Shown: positions 24,692 through 33,018 of the stretch, one piece after another
Position numbering within the stretch: position 1 is the stretch's first letter
How the letters are laid out: each line of letters begins with the position of its first letter
Assembly (NCBI GenBank): GCA_031550975.1
Contig: JAVBOC010000008.1
Span: 61,824 to 125,823, forward strand
Length of the DNA stretch: 64,000 nt
Direction of reading: 5' to 3'
Source: UBA947 sp031550975
GTDB lineage: Bacteria; Cyanobacteriota; Vampirovibrionia; Gastranaerophilales; Gastranaerophilaceae
Translations under genes and position numbers: made by a program
The notes under the pieces: model-generated
Databases searched by the model: none
What the model was told of the DNA's origin: nothing
Seen by the model: only the letters and a program-made list of their open reading frames with translations

Positions 24692-26428
24692 ATGAAAGTT
24701 GGGATAAATTATACAAGCCCATATAATAATCAACAACCTAAGTCGCAGATGAAAAATCATCCAGCTTTTTCAGGGAGGGTAAGCCTTCCTGTGAAATTTT
24801 CTGATGCAGTTAAAAGCAAAAGACCGGCAGTTTTGGAAATATTACGTGCAAATATCGAAAATATGAAGTTTTTAGAAACAAACAGGTCGTTCTTTGATGA
24901 ACTAAAAAATATGTTTACACAAGGAACGTTTAATGAAGTTGAAGAACTTGTTCTTAAATGCATGTTGGGGATTGTTAAAGACAAGCCCTTCTTGTCAAAA
25001 ATAGAAATTCAAAAAGTCTGTGGGCTAAGCAATTCTGAAACATCCACTATAAAAGATAATGCAATGGGAAAAATAAATAAAAGTTCACCTAATCTTGCTG
25101 AAACAATAGAAAATTATTTTGATATAAATATATACATCAAGCGTCGTAAAAAACCTAAAAAAGGTTTGCCTGAAAAAGTTCTGAAAATGATGAGAACAAA
25201 TCCAGAGGACACGAATTTTGCACGGAATAGTTCTGAGGAGACAAGGAATTCATTAAAACATATATTCGGACTTTCTGAAGAAGAAGGCGGTTTCAATGAA
25301 AGGGAACGGGCTGTAATGATGTTGACTTTGGGCGCTAATAATGGCAGACCAATGCAAATACGTGAATTGCGTATAGCATGCAAGTTAAATATATATGCTT
25401 TGGGTCTTATCAGGTCTAGTGCCATGAAAAAAATAAGTGCGCAGGATAAGGTTCAGAATACCAATCTTGCAAATAATATAAAAAAATATATTGACCAATT
25501 TACCGGAAAAGATAGAGGCACAAAGATGCTTCCGATTAGAATCACCCAAATTATGAGAAAAACAGACCCATCGGAAACAATTTTTATAAAACAGATGGAT
25601 GTAAACAATGAATTGCAACGTAAGGTTTGGGCCGATTCATTAAAAAATATTCTCGATAACAATGTATTGAGTGAAAAAGAAAAAGCTTTTCTACTACTAA
25701 GACTTGGCATTGACGAAAAAAATCCGTATCCGAGCCGAAAAGCTATTGCAAAACTTTGCGGTCTGCATGTTAATACAATAGAAAAGTTTGAACGGCAAAC
25801 TTTGTCAAAAATTAGAATACACGATGGTGGTCTTGCAGACGAAATTGATTGGTATATTTCACGTACTCAAAGAAAATTAATGGGTAGTGGTTCTAATAAG
25901 GTTTATAACTCACCTGAACGCACTATAGAACTATATGAAAAACACAAAGACGAGGCTTTTCGTATTGGACAGGCAATTGCGCTAAAACTTAAACATTTTG
26001 GGTATTGTGACGATTTGATACATGACTGTTTGCTTTATAGTGCCAGATGTTGCCATGATAATCCTGAAAAATTCATTAATTATTTTGCGCGTGTGTTAAG
26101 TATAAAAATAGACCGAAAAAGAGTAATGCATATAAAAACTCCGTCATTAGATGAGGCAGTAATGAATGTTTTTGGGAAAAAAGCAATAGAATACAAGTCT
26201 ATTCCTGAAACAAGTTTAGGGTCTGAATTTGCACAATTACGAGAAGAAGTAAGAGTTTTAACTTCTGAGCAAATGGACAAGATGCTCAATATGCGTTTTG
26301 GATTGGATGGAAGTGCACCTATGTCTGTGGAACAAGTTGCAAAAAAGTTAAAGCTAGATGTCGTTGAAGTTGAAAGAGGCACCAATAAAGGCATAAATAT
26401 ATTGTTTCATGAGTGGACCGGGAAATAA
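24692..26428 (+). CDS. Sigma-like repeat protein: three sigma4-like repeats, sigma2-like domain, then a final sigma4-like domain
   Basis: 578 aa from ATG 24692 (a start at 24650 would add 14). Third paralogue of the proteins at 5603 and 6696. The N-terminus ends in NHPAFSG. Three repeats are seen at about residues 35-135, 145-255 and 260-375; the third is nearly canonical region 4.2 (LSEKEKAFLLLRLGIDEKNP, then AIAKLCGLHVNTIEKFERQT, LSKIR). Residues about 395-475 resemble region 2 (KHKDEAFRIGQAIALKLKHF ... INYFARVLSIKIDRKR). A last region-4-like segment (about 520-575: LTSEQMDKMLNMRFGLDG, SVEQVAKKLKLDVVEVERG) gives this member a normal 2-then-4 order at its C-terminus. It sits just upstream of dnaA on the same strand, 30 bp apart. 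Confidence 0.72.
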   Translation: MKVGINYTSPYNNQQPKSQMKNHPAFSGRVSLPVKFSDAVKSKRPAVLEILRANIENMKFLETNRSFFDELKNMFTQGTFNEVEELVLKCMLGIVKDKPFLSKIEIQKVCGLSNSETSTIKDNAMGKINKSSPNLAETIENYFDINIYIKRRKKPKKGLPEKVLKMMRTNPEDTNFARNSSEETRNSLKHIFGLSEEEGGFNERERAVMMLTLGANNGRPMQIRELRIACKLNIYALGLIRSSAMKKISAQDKVQNTNLANNIKKYIDQFTGKDRGTKMLPIRITQIMRKTDPSETIFIKQMDVNNELQRKVWADSLKNILDNNVLSEKEKAFLLLRLGIDEKNPYPSRKAIAKLCGLHVNTIEKFERQTLSKIRIHDGGLADEIDWYISRTQRKLMGSGSNKVYNSPERTIELYEKHKDEAFRIGQAIALKLKHFGYCDDLIHDCLLYSARCCHDNPEKFINYFARVLSIKIDRKRVMHIKTPSLDEAVMNVFGKKAIEYKSIPETSLGSEFAQLREEVRVLTSEQMDKMLNMRFGLDGSAPMSVEQVAKKLKLDVVEVERGTNKGINILFHEWTGK

Positions 26429-26458
26429 TTCAACACCCTTTCATGTTATAATTGTCGA

Positions 26459-27841
26459 ATGGAAGTCATGGAACTGAAAGAAATTTGGGGTAATGTGAAA
26501 AACGAGCTGCGCGAGAGCATTCCGGCGCATGCTTATTACTCTTGGGTGGATGCACTCGAAGCCGCGGGTTTTGATAACAACGAGTTTTCGCTCCTTACCG
26601 TTCATATGATGGCGCCGCAAATCGTTCGCCAGAGCTATTTTTCACAAATTAACGAAGCGTTTAAAAAAGTTCTGGGACATGAAGTTGAATTTTCGATTAG
26701 CTACGACGCTGACTTAGCCGAGCAAAAAAGAAAAGAAAGTAAAGCCAAGAAAAAAGAAACAGATTCCTCAAAGCCTGCAGGCATGGATAATTTAGCCCAG
26801 ATGCAATCGTTTTCTAATCTTAATTTAAAATACAAGTTTGAAAATTTTGTCGTTGGCGAAAACAGCCGGTTTGCGCACGCTGCAGCATATGCGGTTTCTC
26901 AAAACCCGGCAAAAAAATACAATCCGCTATTTATATACGGCGCGTCAGGTTTGGGCAAAACCCACTTGATGCAAGCAATTGGGCACTATGTTTTATTTAA
27001 CAAACCGAAATTAAAAGTTAAATATATTAAAACAGAAGAATATGTAAACGAGTTGATTAAAAACCTCCAACACGGCGGGGAGCGCAACGCGCGCATGGAA
27101 AAGTTTCGTCAAAAATACCGCAACGTGGACGTTTTACTTATTGACGACATCCAGTTTTTGGAATCAAAAACCTACACGATGGAAGAAATTTTTCACACGT
27201 TTGATAGCTTACACAATAACAACAAGCAGATTGTAATCACTTCCGACCGTTTGCCAAAAGATATTCCGACGCTTCCTGACAGGCTCAGAACCCGTTTTGA
27301 AATGGGGTTGGTCGTTGATATTACACCGCCGGATTTTGAGACTCGGGTTGCGATTTTAAACAACCTCGCTGAACAATGCGGCCTAAAGGTTGAATTTGCT
27401 GCGTTTGAATACATTGCAAACAATTTTGTTTCTAATGTTCGCGAACTCGAAGGCGCGTTTAATAAAGTGAGCGCCTACGCAGAACTTGAGAAATCACAGG
27501 TGAACCTTGATTTTGCCCAGCGTGTTTTAAAATGTGAAACCAAGAAAAAAGCAATTACGTTTGATGTTATATCGCAGGCCGTTGGGAATTATTACGGGGT
27601 TCTGCCGGGTGAATTCAAAAGCACTTCACGCAGTCAGCGGATTTCTAGCGCGCGGCATGTCGCGGTTTATTTATCTCGTGAATTGACCGGCAAAAGCTTT
27701 GAGAGTATCGCAGAATTTTTCAACAAAAAACACACCACCATGCTTTATTCTTACGAAAAAATTCGCGAAGAAGTAAGAACAAATCAGGATTTGAAAAGAA
27801 CAATCGAGGAACTATGTACGACTATATCAGCGGCAAAATAA
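26459..27841 (+). CDS. dnaA: Chromosomal replication initiator DnaA
   Basis: 460 aa AAA+ protein that opens oriC. Domain I (1-85, IWGNVKNELRESIPAHAYYSW), a short charged linker (86-120), then the ATPase with Walker A GASGLGKTH (161-169), Walker B VLLIDDIQFL, and sensor TSDRLPKDIP. The C-terminal helix-turn-helix has SRSQRISSARHVAVYLSREL and HTTMLYSYEKI. The ATG is six bases after TATAAT (26447-26452), without a Shine-Dalgarno, so a leaderless mRNA is likely; Met4 is an alternative. dnaN and gyrB are not adjacent. It overlaps ruvA by 28 bases. Confidence 0.97.
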   Translation: MEVMELKEIWGNVKNELRESIPAHAYYSWVDALEAAGFDNNEFSLLTVHMMAPQIVRQSYFSQINEAFKKVLGHEVEFSISYDADLAEQKRKESKAKKKETDSSKPAGMDNLAQMQSFSNLNLKYKFENFVVGENSRFAHAAAYAVSQNPAKKYNPLFIYGASGLGKTHLMQAIGHYVLFNKPKLKVKYIKTEEYVNELIKNLQHGGERNARMEKFRQKYRNVDVLLIDDIQFLESKTYTMEEIFHTFDSLHNNNKQIVITSDRLPKDIPTLPDRLRTRFEMGLVVDITPPDFETRVAILNNLAEQCGLKVEFAAFEYIANNFVSNVRELEGAFNKVSAYAELEKSQVNLDFAQRVLKCETKKKAITFDVISQAVGNYYGVLPGEFKSTSRSQRISSARHVAVYLSRELTGKSFESIAEFFNKKHTTMLYSYEKIREEVRTNQDLKRTIEELCTTISAAK

Positions 27842-28443
27842 CAAATAAAACTAACTCAACGAAAGGCTCATTTTTAACCATAGAAACAGGCGGGGGCGTG
27901 GGATATTTGGCTGAAGTTACCACCCGCGATCTTGGCTCCGGAACAAATGGGGTAAATATTGGGGACGAACGCAAGATTTACGTGACCTTAATTCACCGCG
28001 AGGACAGAATGTCTTTGTGCGGCTTTTTGCAGCGTGAAACCCGTGATATATTTAACATTTTAATTTCAGTTTCGGGTGTGGGGAGCAAAATGGCGCTCAC
28101 TTTGCTTGATGAGTTTGAGTGCTCTGAATTAATCGGGCTTGTGATTTCGGGCAATTTTAAAGAACTCACGCGTGCAAAAGGTGTTGGGCCAAAACTTGCG
28201 CAAAAAATTATTTTGGAATTAAAAGATAAATTAATGAACTATCAGACTAAAGAGCCAATAGCGCTCGACGCTGCGGTTGAGCAGGATAATCAGGCGATTG
28301 AAGATGCGCATCAGGTCTTGGCATCTCTTGGTTATGAGCGCGCGGAAATCAAATCGGCGCTTTCCAAAGCAAGCATGACACTTAAAGCTAACGCTTCTGC
28401 CGAAGAAATCCTTAAAGAAGCTCTGAAAACATTATCTCTCTAG
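27814..28443 (+). CDS. ruvA: Holliday junction branch migration protein RuvA
   Basis: 209 aa. The N-terminal OB fold (MYDYISGKITNKTN..., YVTLIHREDRMSLCGF), two helix-hairpin-helix motifs (NILISVSGVGSKMAL; LTRAKGVGPKLAQKI, about residues 72-130), and a C-terminal UBA-like domain (ALASLGYERAEIKSAL-like) that contacts RuvB. RuvA tetramers bind four-way junctions. It starts within the last codons of dnaA, so translation is probably coupled, an uncommon pairing. Confidence 0.95.
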   Translation: MYDYISGKITNKTNSTKGSFLTIETGGGVGYLAEVTTRDLGSGTNGVNIGDERKIYVTLIHREDRMSLCGFLQRETRDIFNILISVSGVGSKMALTLLDEFECSELIGLVISGNFKELTRAKGVGPKLAQKIILELKDKLMNYQTKEPIALDAAVEQDNQAIEDAHQVLASLGYERAEIKSALSKASMTLKANASAEEILKEALKTLSL

Positions 28444-28445
28444 CA

Positions 28446-28522
28446 GTCATTGCGAGGGAGTGTATGCGACCGCGGCAATCCAAAAGACACATACTGGATT
28501 GCTTCGTTTCACTCGCAATGAC
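28446..28522. repeat. Dispersed palindromic element (GTCATTGCGAG...)
   Basis: Outer arms GTCATTGCGAGGGAGTG and ACTCGCAATGAC, inner GCAATCC and GGATTGC. Same family as 39270 and 52746. Confidence 0.7.
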
Positions 28523-28550
28523 AAAAATAGCCTGGGATTGCAAATGGTTT

Positions 28551-29516
28551 CTACACAAATATAATCAGTGTTGCAAGCCCCGCGATTACCATTGCCGGTC
28601 CAAACGGCAGGTAGGTCATTTCTTCAGGCGTTTCTTTTCTTAGTCCGCGAAGGATTAACACGCACAAGGTAACGCCAACTATTGCCAAAAGCACTGCGAG
28701 TATTGCATAAACAATTTGCGGCATGCGAGCTTGAAGCGCCCAGAACGCAAGCGCAGAAACCGAAAACACAACGGTTAATATAATGGTTTTGTAATCTTTT
28801 TGAGCGAACAATTTTTTAACAAAAATCGGGAGTGTGAATACTACCTGAATTAATACACTGGCTGCAAGAATAACAAGCAATGCTGCCCAGCCAAAGATTG
28901 CACCTAAGCCCGCCGCGATGAAAGTATCCCCTTCCCCAAACGCCCTTGTGCCGGCAACCAAATAACCCGCTCTTGCTGCAGCCTCCATGATAACAATCCC
29001 TGCAACAATCCCTAAAATAGAATTTATAAGAGGATTGTTTAAAGACAGCCATTGAAAGCTAACGGTAGTCGTATAAGCGTCGAAGGTTAAAATTGCAGCG
29101 TTCAAGAGTCCGAGTCCGACTAGAATATAAGAATGAACGTCGAAAACAACTTTTTCTTTAATGTCTGTTCCTGCGATAACAACAAGAGTGCAGGCAATAG
29201 CCAGCGCGATTAAGAGAGCCCAATTTATACCGTATTGTACAAAAATAATTACGAACAAAAGTCCTGTAACAAGTTCAACGATAGGATATTGGATGCTAAT
29301 CGGGTCTTTGCAAAACCCGCATTTGCCTCTTAAAAAGATATAAGACAGAACAGGAATGTTGTGCCACCATTTCAATTTTGCCTGACATTTCGGGCATTTT
29401 GAAGCCGGAAAAACAATGCTTTCTTCGCTAAGAGCTCTTAAAACCACTACGTTCAAGAAGCTTCCTACACAAAGTCCGATTATAAATATTAATGTCAATA
29501 TTAGTATTATTTCCAT
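28551..29516 (-). CDS. pilD: Type IV prepilin peptidase / methylase
   Basis: 321 aa, polytopic membrane aspartyl protease that cleaves and N-methylates prepilins. The N-terminal domain carries the two CxxC pairs (CPKCQAKLKWWHNIPVLSYI, then CGFC). The protease Asp residues are in AGTDIKEKVVFD (about 120-130) and in the GEGD motif (AFGEGDTFIAAGLG, about 190). Longer than many homologues (230-290) because of extra C-terminal helices. GAGGAG precedes the ATG. The neighbouring sigma factor gene on the same strand suggests shared control of pilus genes (inference). Confidence 0.93.
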   Translation of the reverse strand: MEIILILTLIFIIGLCVGSFLNVVVLRALSEESIVFPASKCPKCQAKLKWWHNIPVLSYIFLRGKCGFCKDPISIQYPIVELVTGLLFVIIFVQYGINWALLIALAIACTLVVIAGTDIKEKVVFDVHSYILVGLGLLNAAILTFDAYTTTVSFQWLSLNNPLINSILGIVAGIVIMEAAARAGYLVAGTRAFGEGDTFIAAGLGAIFGWAALLVILAASVLIQVVFTLPIFVKKLFAQKDYKTIILTVVFSVSALAFWALQARMPQIVYAILAVLLAIVGVTLCVLILRGLRKETPEEMTYLPFGPAMVIAGLATLIIFV

Positions 29517-29526
29517 GATGTCTCCT

Positions 29527-29612
29527 CTTTGCGGTGACTAAGTGACTAGGTGACTGGGTGACTAGGCAATTCATATTTTCTTAGTCACTTATTCACTTAG
29601 CGACCTAGTCAC
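29527..29612. repeat. GTGACTA-type heptad hairpin element, copy 1
   Basis: GTGACTAAGTGACTAGGTGA heptads, a loop around GGCAATTCATATTTTC, then TTAGTCACTTATTCACTTAG heptads inverted. An inverted homologous copy lies at 50034-50117 with the same loop core. The 3' arm includes the last codons of the sigma factor gene. Confidence 0.75.
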
Positions 29613-30382
29613 TTTTCCTTTACTATCTCATACATTTTGTTCAATGCTTTTCGCAGACGCCGCGAAACTTGCATTTGCGAGATCCCGAGGTTTTCAGATA
29701 TCTCACGTTGGTTCATGTCCTTGTAAAAGCTTAACTCAATCACTTCCTTTAAATCAATTGGCATCTTGTCTATAGCATCTGCCAGCATGATTTTGTTCTC
29801 ATGGGAGTTAATAAATTCCTGATAATCACCCGACGGAATCTTTTCAACCAATGAAATCTCATCTTCTTCGTAAAACGAAGATTGGTCAAGCGAGAGCATG
29901 CACTTGCTTTGCTCAATCTCTAAAACCTCATTGATTTTACCTACAGACACTCCGGTTTCTCCGGCAATTTGCTCCAGTGTCGGTTCTTCATAACCTTTTT
30001 CTTTTAATCTTTTTATTGCAGAACTTATTTTAAAAATGAGTTCCTGAATCTCGCGCGGGGCTTTAATAATAGAAGCTTTGTCGCGCAGATAATGTTTGAT
30101 TTCACCTTTAATAAAATAAGTTGCGTAAGTTTTAAATCGGGTGTTTTTGGAGGCATCAAAGAATTCGATCGCTTTAATTAATCCGATGGAACCGACTTGA
30201 ACCAAATCTTCGTTCGGGATTCCCGATTGCGCTGAGGCTTGAGCCGCAATTTTTTTGACATACTGCATCGCACCTTCAACGATATTGAGGTGAATCATTC
30301 TCTTCTTTTTCTCGTCAGTGCATTCCTTGTAGGCAATTAGCAGAACATCGAGACTTTCTAACGATTTTTGTATACTCTCCAT
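29609..30382 (-). CDS. Sigma-70 family factor, group 3 (SigB/SigF-like)
   Basis: 257 aa with normal order of regions. Region 2 (about 30-110): EGAMQYVKKIAAQA, GIPNEDLVQVGSIGLIKAIE, TRFKTYATYFIKGEIKHYLRD. Region 3 (about 115-180): VKAPREIQEL-like and PTLEQIAGETGVSVGKINEV. Region 4 (about 205-255): MPIDLKEVIELSFYKDMNQR, EISENLGISQMQVSRRLRK. This is the SigB/SigF general-stress or motility class. GGAGA precedes the ATG. A useful reference point for the three disordered sigma-like repeat proteins of the window, from which it is clearly distinct. Confidence 0.93.
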   Translation of the reverse strand: MESIQKSLESLDVLLIAYKECTDEKKKRMIHLNIVEGAMQYVKKIAAQASAQSGIPNEDLVQVGSIGLIKAIEFFDASKNTRFKTYATYFIKGEIKHYLRDKASIIKAPREIQELIFKISSAIKRLKEKGYEEPTLEQIAGETGVSVGKINEVLEIEQSKCMLSLDQSSFYEEDEISLVEKIPSGDYQEFINSHENKIMLADAIDKMPIDLKEVIELSFYKDMNQREISENLGISQMQVSRRLRKALNKMYEIVKEK

Positions 30383-30439
30383 CTTTTCTCCATAATAAAT
30401 ATTTTACCATTTTTTTTCTTTATGGTAAAATTGTTACAA

Positions 30440-30537
30440 AGTGAATAGTAAATAGTGAATGGTGAATTGACCAACAAAAAATACTTATGCGAAGCATTTG
30501 ATGGGCTATTCACAACTCACCACTCACAATTCACTTA
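30440..30537. repeat. GTGAAT-type heptad hairpin element
   Basis: Left heptads (GTGAATAGTAAATAGTGAAT), a core with GCGAAGC, then inverted right heptads (CTATTCACAACTCACCACTC). Lies between the divergent sigma factor and gatC. Confidence 0.7.
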
Positions 30538-30548
30538 AAAGGAGTCAA

Positions 30549-30830
30549 ATGATTACGATAAAAGATGTTGAACATGTTGCAAAATTGGCCAGATTAGAAT
30601 TGACCGAGGAAGAAAAAGAGCTCTATACAAAGCAACTAGGGGATGTTCTAAAATATGTTGACCAGATGAACGAGGTTGATACTTCAAATATTAAACCGAT
30701 GGCGCAGGTTGTCGATTTGGTAAATGTTATGCGTGAAGATGTCGTTCATTATGACGTAACAAAAGAGGCGCTTATGTCTAACGCGCCGGAAGAAGAAAAC
30801 GGGTATTTTAAAGTACCGAAGATTAATTGA
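30549..30830 (+). CDS. gatC: Asp/Glu-tRNA amidotransferase subunit C
   Basis: 93 aa. Small stabilising subunit of the GatCAB complex that converts Glu-tRNA(Gln) or Asp-tRNA(Asn) to the amide. ITIKDVEHVAKLARLELTEE at the N-terminus and PMAQVVDLVNVMREDVV-type motif in the middle are diagnostic. AAGGAG lies eight bases before the ATG; an upstream in-frame ATG would add residues read from repeat DNA. gatA and gatB are not adjacent. Its TGA stop lies within a TTGATAAG repeat. Confidence 0.93.
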   Translation: MITIKDVEHVAKLARLELTEEEKELYTKQLGDVLKYVDQMNEVDTSNIKPMAQVVDLVNVMREDVVHYDVTKEALMSNAPEEENGYFKVPKIN

Positions 30831-30858
30831 TAAGTTGATTAGTTGATAAGTTTATAAG
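30827..30858 (+). repeat. TTGATAAG octamer repeat, left copy
   Basis: TTGATAAG, TTGATTAG, TTGATAAG, TTTATAAG in tandem, starting within the gatC stop. An inverted set lies at 31256-31291, so the pair brackets the four-helix-bundle gene. Confidence 0.75.
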
Positions 30859-30868
30859 TGGGATATGA

Positions 30869-31267
30869 ATGAATAATAGTAAGTATAAATTTAGTTTCGA
30901 AAAACTAAAAGTTTGGCAAGATGCAGTCAGACTTACAAGAAACATCTACATGCTTACCCAAAAATTACCGCAAAATGAAATTTATGGTTTGACATCACAA
31001 ATGAGACGTGCTGCAATATCAATTTCTTCTAATATAGCAGAAGGTGCCGGTAGATCTTCGTTTAAAGAACAGGTTAGGTTTTCTGAAACCGCTTATTCGA
31101 GCCTAATGGAGGTTTTAAGTCATCTTATGGTGACAGTAGAATTAGGATATTTTGAAGAAGATTGCCTTGAAACACTGCGACCTTCAATTGAAGAAATTGC
31201 TCGAGAAATAAATGCTTTGAAAAAATCACAGAAAAGGAGAATAAATGAAGAACAGCTTATCAACTAA
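30869..31267 (+). CDS. Four-helix-bundle protein (23S rRNA intervening-sequence family)
   Basis: 132 aa. KLKVWQDAVRLTRNIYML, then LPQNEIYGLTSQMRRAAISI and SSNIAEGAGRSSFKEQVRF are the typical signature of the S23/IVS-type four-helix-bundle family, which is found in intervening sequences of rRNA genes and as stray chromosomal genes. The biochemical role is not known. It is enclosed by inverted octamer repeats (30827-30858 and 31256-31291), and its 3' end overlaps the start of pyrG by 23 bases. It looks like an insertion between gatC and pyrG. Confidence 0.85.
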   Translation: MNNSKYKFSFEKLKVWQDAVRLTRNIYMLTQKLPQNEIYGLTSQMRRAAISISSNIAEGAGRSSFKEQVRFSETAYSSLMEVLSHLMVTVELGYFEEDCLETLRPSIEEIAREINALKKSQKRRINEEQLIN

Positions 31268-32876
31268 TAAACCTATCAACTCATCAACTAAATATATATT
31301 TATTACCGGCGGGGTAGTAAGTTCTTTAGGTAAAGGGATTATCGCCGCATCTCTGGGGAAATTGCTCCGAGCGAGAGGATTTACAGTCATCAACCAAAAA
31401 TTCGACCCATACATCAATGTCGACCCCGGCACAATGAGTCCGTTCCAGCACGGCGAAGTTTTTGTTACAGATGACGGGGCAGAAGCTGATTTAGACTTAG
31501 GTCACTATGAAAGATTTACTGATGCGGATTTGAGCAAAATGTGTACTGTAACCTCCGGCAGTATCTACCAACATGTTATTGATAAAGAGCGTCGCGGGGA
31601 TTATTTAGGCGGCACGGTTCAGGTTATTCCACACATCACAAACGAAATTAAATCAAGAATTTTGAGCGCAACAAAACAATTTAACCCTGATTTCCAGTTA
31701 ATTGAAATCGGCGGAACAATCGGCGACATCGAGAGTTTGCCGCACGTTGAAGCGATTAGACAGTTTAAAGCAGAAGCCGGAATCGGTAACGCGATTAATG
31801 TTCACTGCACATTGCTTCCGTATTTGCCGACATCCGGTGAATTAAAAACCAAACCTTCACAACACAGCGTAAATGTTTTAAGAGGTTATGGTATCCAGCC
31901 GGAAATCCTTGTTTGCCGCACTCAGCGCGCTATTCCAAAAACTGAAATAGAAAAATTAGCGCTATTCTGTTCGGTGCCAAAAGAAGCTGTTATTGAATGC
32001 CGCGATTTAAAGAGCATTTACGAAGTTCCGCTCCACTTAGAGGCGCAGGACTTTGCCAATGTTGCATTAAGCATGCTTCAAGTTAAGAGCAAAAAACCTG
32101 ACTTGAAGACTTGGGAAATGCTTGTTGAAAAAATTAAAAACCCGAAAAAGACAATCAAAGTTGCAATCGCGGGTAAATACATAAAACTATCTGACGCTTA
32201 CCTTTCAGTTGTTGAATCCTTGAAACACGCGGGTTACGCTAACGATGCGCAGATTGAAATCAAATGGATAAACTCCGAAGATTGCTTAGATTACGAATGC
32301 TGTAAAGAAACCCTCAAAGATATTCAGGCAATAGTTGTGCCGGGAGGTTTCGGGGTTCGTGGAATTCAGGGTAAATTAAACGTAATCCGTTACGCGCGCG
32401 AAAATAACGTGCCGTTCCTGGGCATCTGCCTTGGCTTGCAGTGCGCGGTAATTGAATATGCCCGTAACGTTTTAGGAATTTGTGATGCTAATTCAACTGA
32501 ATTTGATGAAGGAACACCAAAACCAATTATCGATTTGATGTTAGAACAGAAAAACGTTCAAGGTTTCGGCGGCACAATGAGATTGGGTGCTTATGACTGT
32601 GTTCTTAAAAAAGGCTCAAAAGCAGCAAAAGCTTATGGCTGCGAAAAAATTTGTGAGCGCCACCGCCACAGATATGAAGTTAACATGGAGTACCACAAAC
32701 AGCTTGAAGAAGGCGGCTTGGTGTTATCAGGAATGAATGGGGAGCTCGTTGAAATTATTGAACTTCCGCACTTAGACTGGTTCACAGCGGCACAATTCCA
32801 TCCTGAATTCAAATCACGTCCTGATCGTCCGCACCCATTGTTTAAGGGTCTTATTGATGCAGCAAGTAAAAAATAG
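31245..32876 (+). CDS. pyrG: CTP synthase
   Basis: 543 aa. Converts UTP to CTP with glutamine or ammonia. The synthetase domain begins KYIFITGGVVSSLGKGI (about residue 14), with DPYINVDPGTMSPFQHGEVF and EIGGTIGDIES. The class I glutaminase domain has the GGFGVRG oxyanion loop, the nucleophile Cys in PFLGICLGLQ, and FHPEF. The first 13 residues (LSTNKPINSSTK region) are encoded by the inverted octamer repeat and are not part of the usual protein, so the family start has been extended by repeat DNA. AAGGAG precedes the ATG at 31245. Confidence 0.96.
   Translation: MKNSLSTNKPINSSTKYIFITGGVVSSLGKGIIAASLGKLLRARGFTVINQKFDPYINVDPGTMSPFQHGEVFVTDDGAEADLDLGHYERFTDADLSKMCTVTSGSIYQHVIDKERRGDYLGGTVQVIPHITNEIKSRILSATKQFNPDFQLIEIGGTIGDIESLPHVEAIRQFKAEAGIGNAINVHCTLLPYLPTSGELKTKPSQHSVNVLRGYGIQPEILVCRTQRAIPKTEIEKLALFCSVPKEAVIECRDLKSIYEVPLHLEAQDFANVALSMLQVKSKKPDLKTWEMLVEKIKNPKKTIKVAIAGKYIKLSDAYLSVVESLKHAGYANDAQIEIKWINSEDCLDYECCKETLKDIQAIVVPGGFGVRGIQGKLNVIRYARENNVPFLGICLGLQCAVIEYARNVLGICDANSTEFDEGTPKPIIDLMLEQKNVQGFGGTMRLGAYDCVLKKGSKAAKAYGCEKICERHRHRYEVNMEYHKQLEEGGLVLSGMNGELVEIIELPHLDWFTAAQFHPEFKSRPDRPHPLFKGLIDAASKK
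31256..31291 (-). repeat. TTGATAAG octamer repeat, right inverted copy inside pyrG
   Basis: CTTATCAACTAATAAACCTA, then TCAACTCATCAACTAA on the plus strand is the reverse complement pattern of 30827-30858. It is in frame and encodes the N-terminal extension of PyrG. Confidence 0.75.
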
Positions 32877-32879
32877 ATA

Positions 32880-33003
32880 GTAGTGAGTTGTGAATAGTGA
32901 ATGGTTCATTCAATTCGCGCCTCGCGCTCATAAAGTTTAATAATTTTGTTTTGCGTAGCAAAATATGAAAAACTATTCACTACTGACCACTCACTATTCA
33001 CTA
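32880..33003. repeat. GTGAAT-type heptad hairpin element
   Basis: Left arm AGTGAGTTGTGAATAGTGAA, right arm ACTATTCACTACTGACCACT, with an inner TTTTGC-GTA-GCAAAA hairpin. Between pyrG and the MFS gene. Confidence 0.7.
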
Positions 33004-33018
33004 ATAAAGGGGAGAATA

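Noticed and set aside
30498..30548. Longer N-terminus for GatC
   Set aside because: The extra residues are translated GTGAAT-type repeat, and AAGGAG sits directly before the internal ATG.
32965..33018. Longer N-terminus for the MFS transporter
   Set aside because: The extension is translated repeat; AAAGGGGAG directly precedes the internal ATG at 33019.
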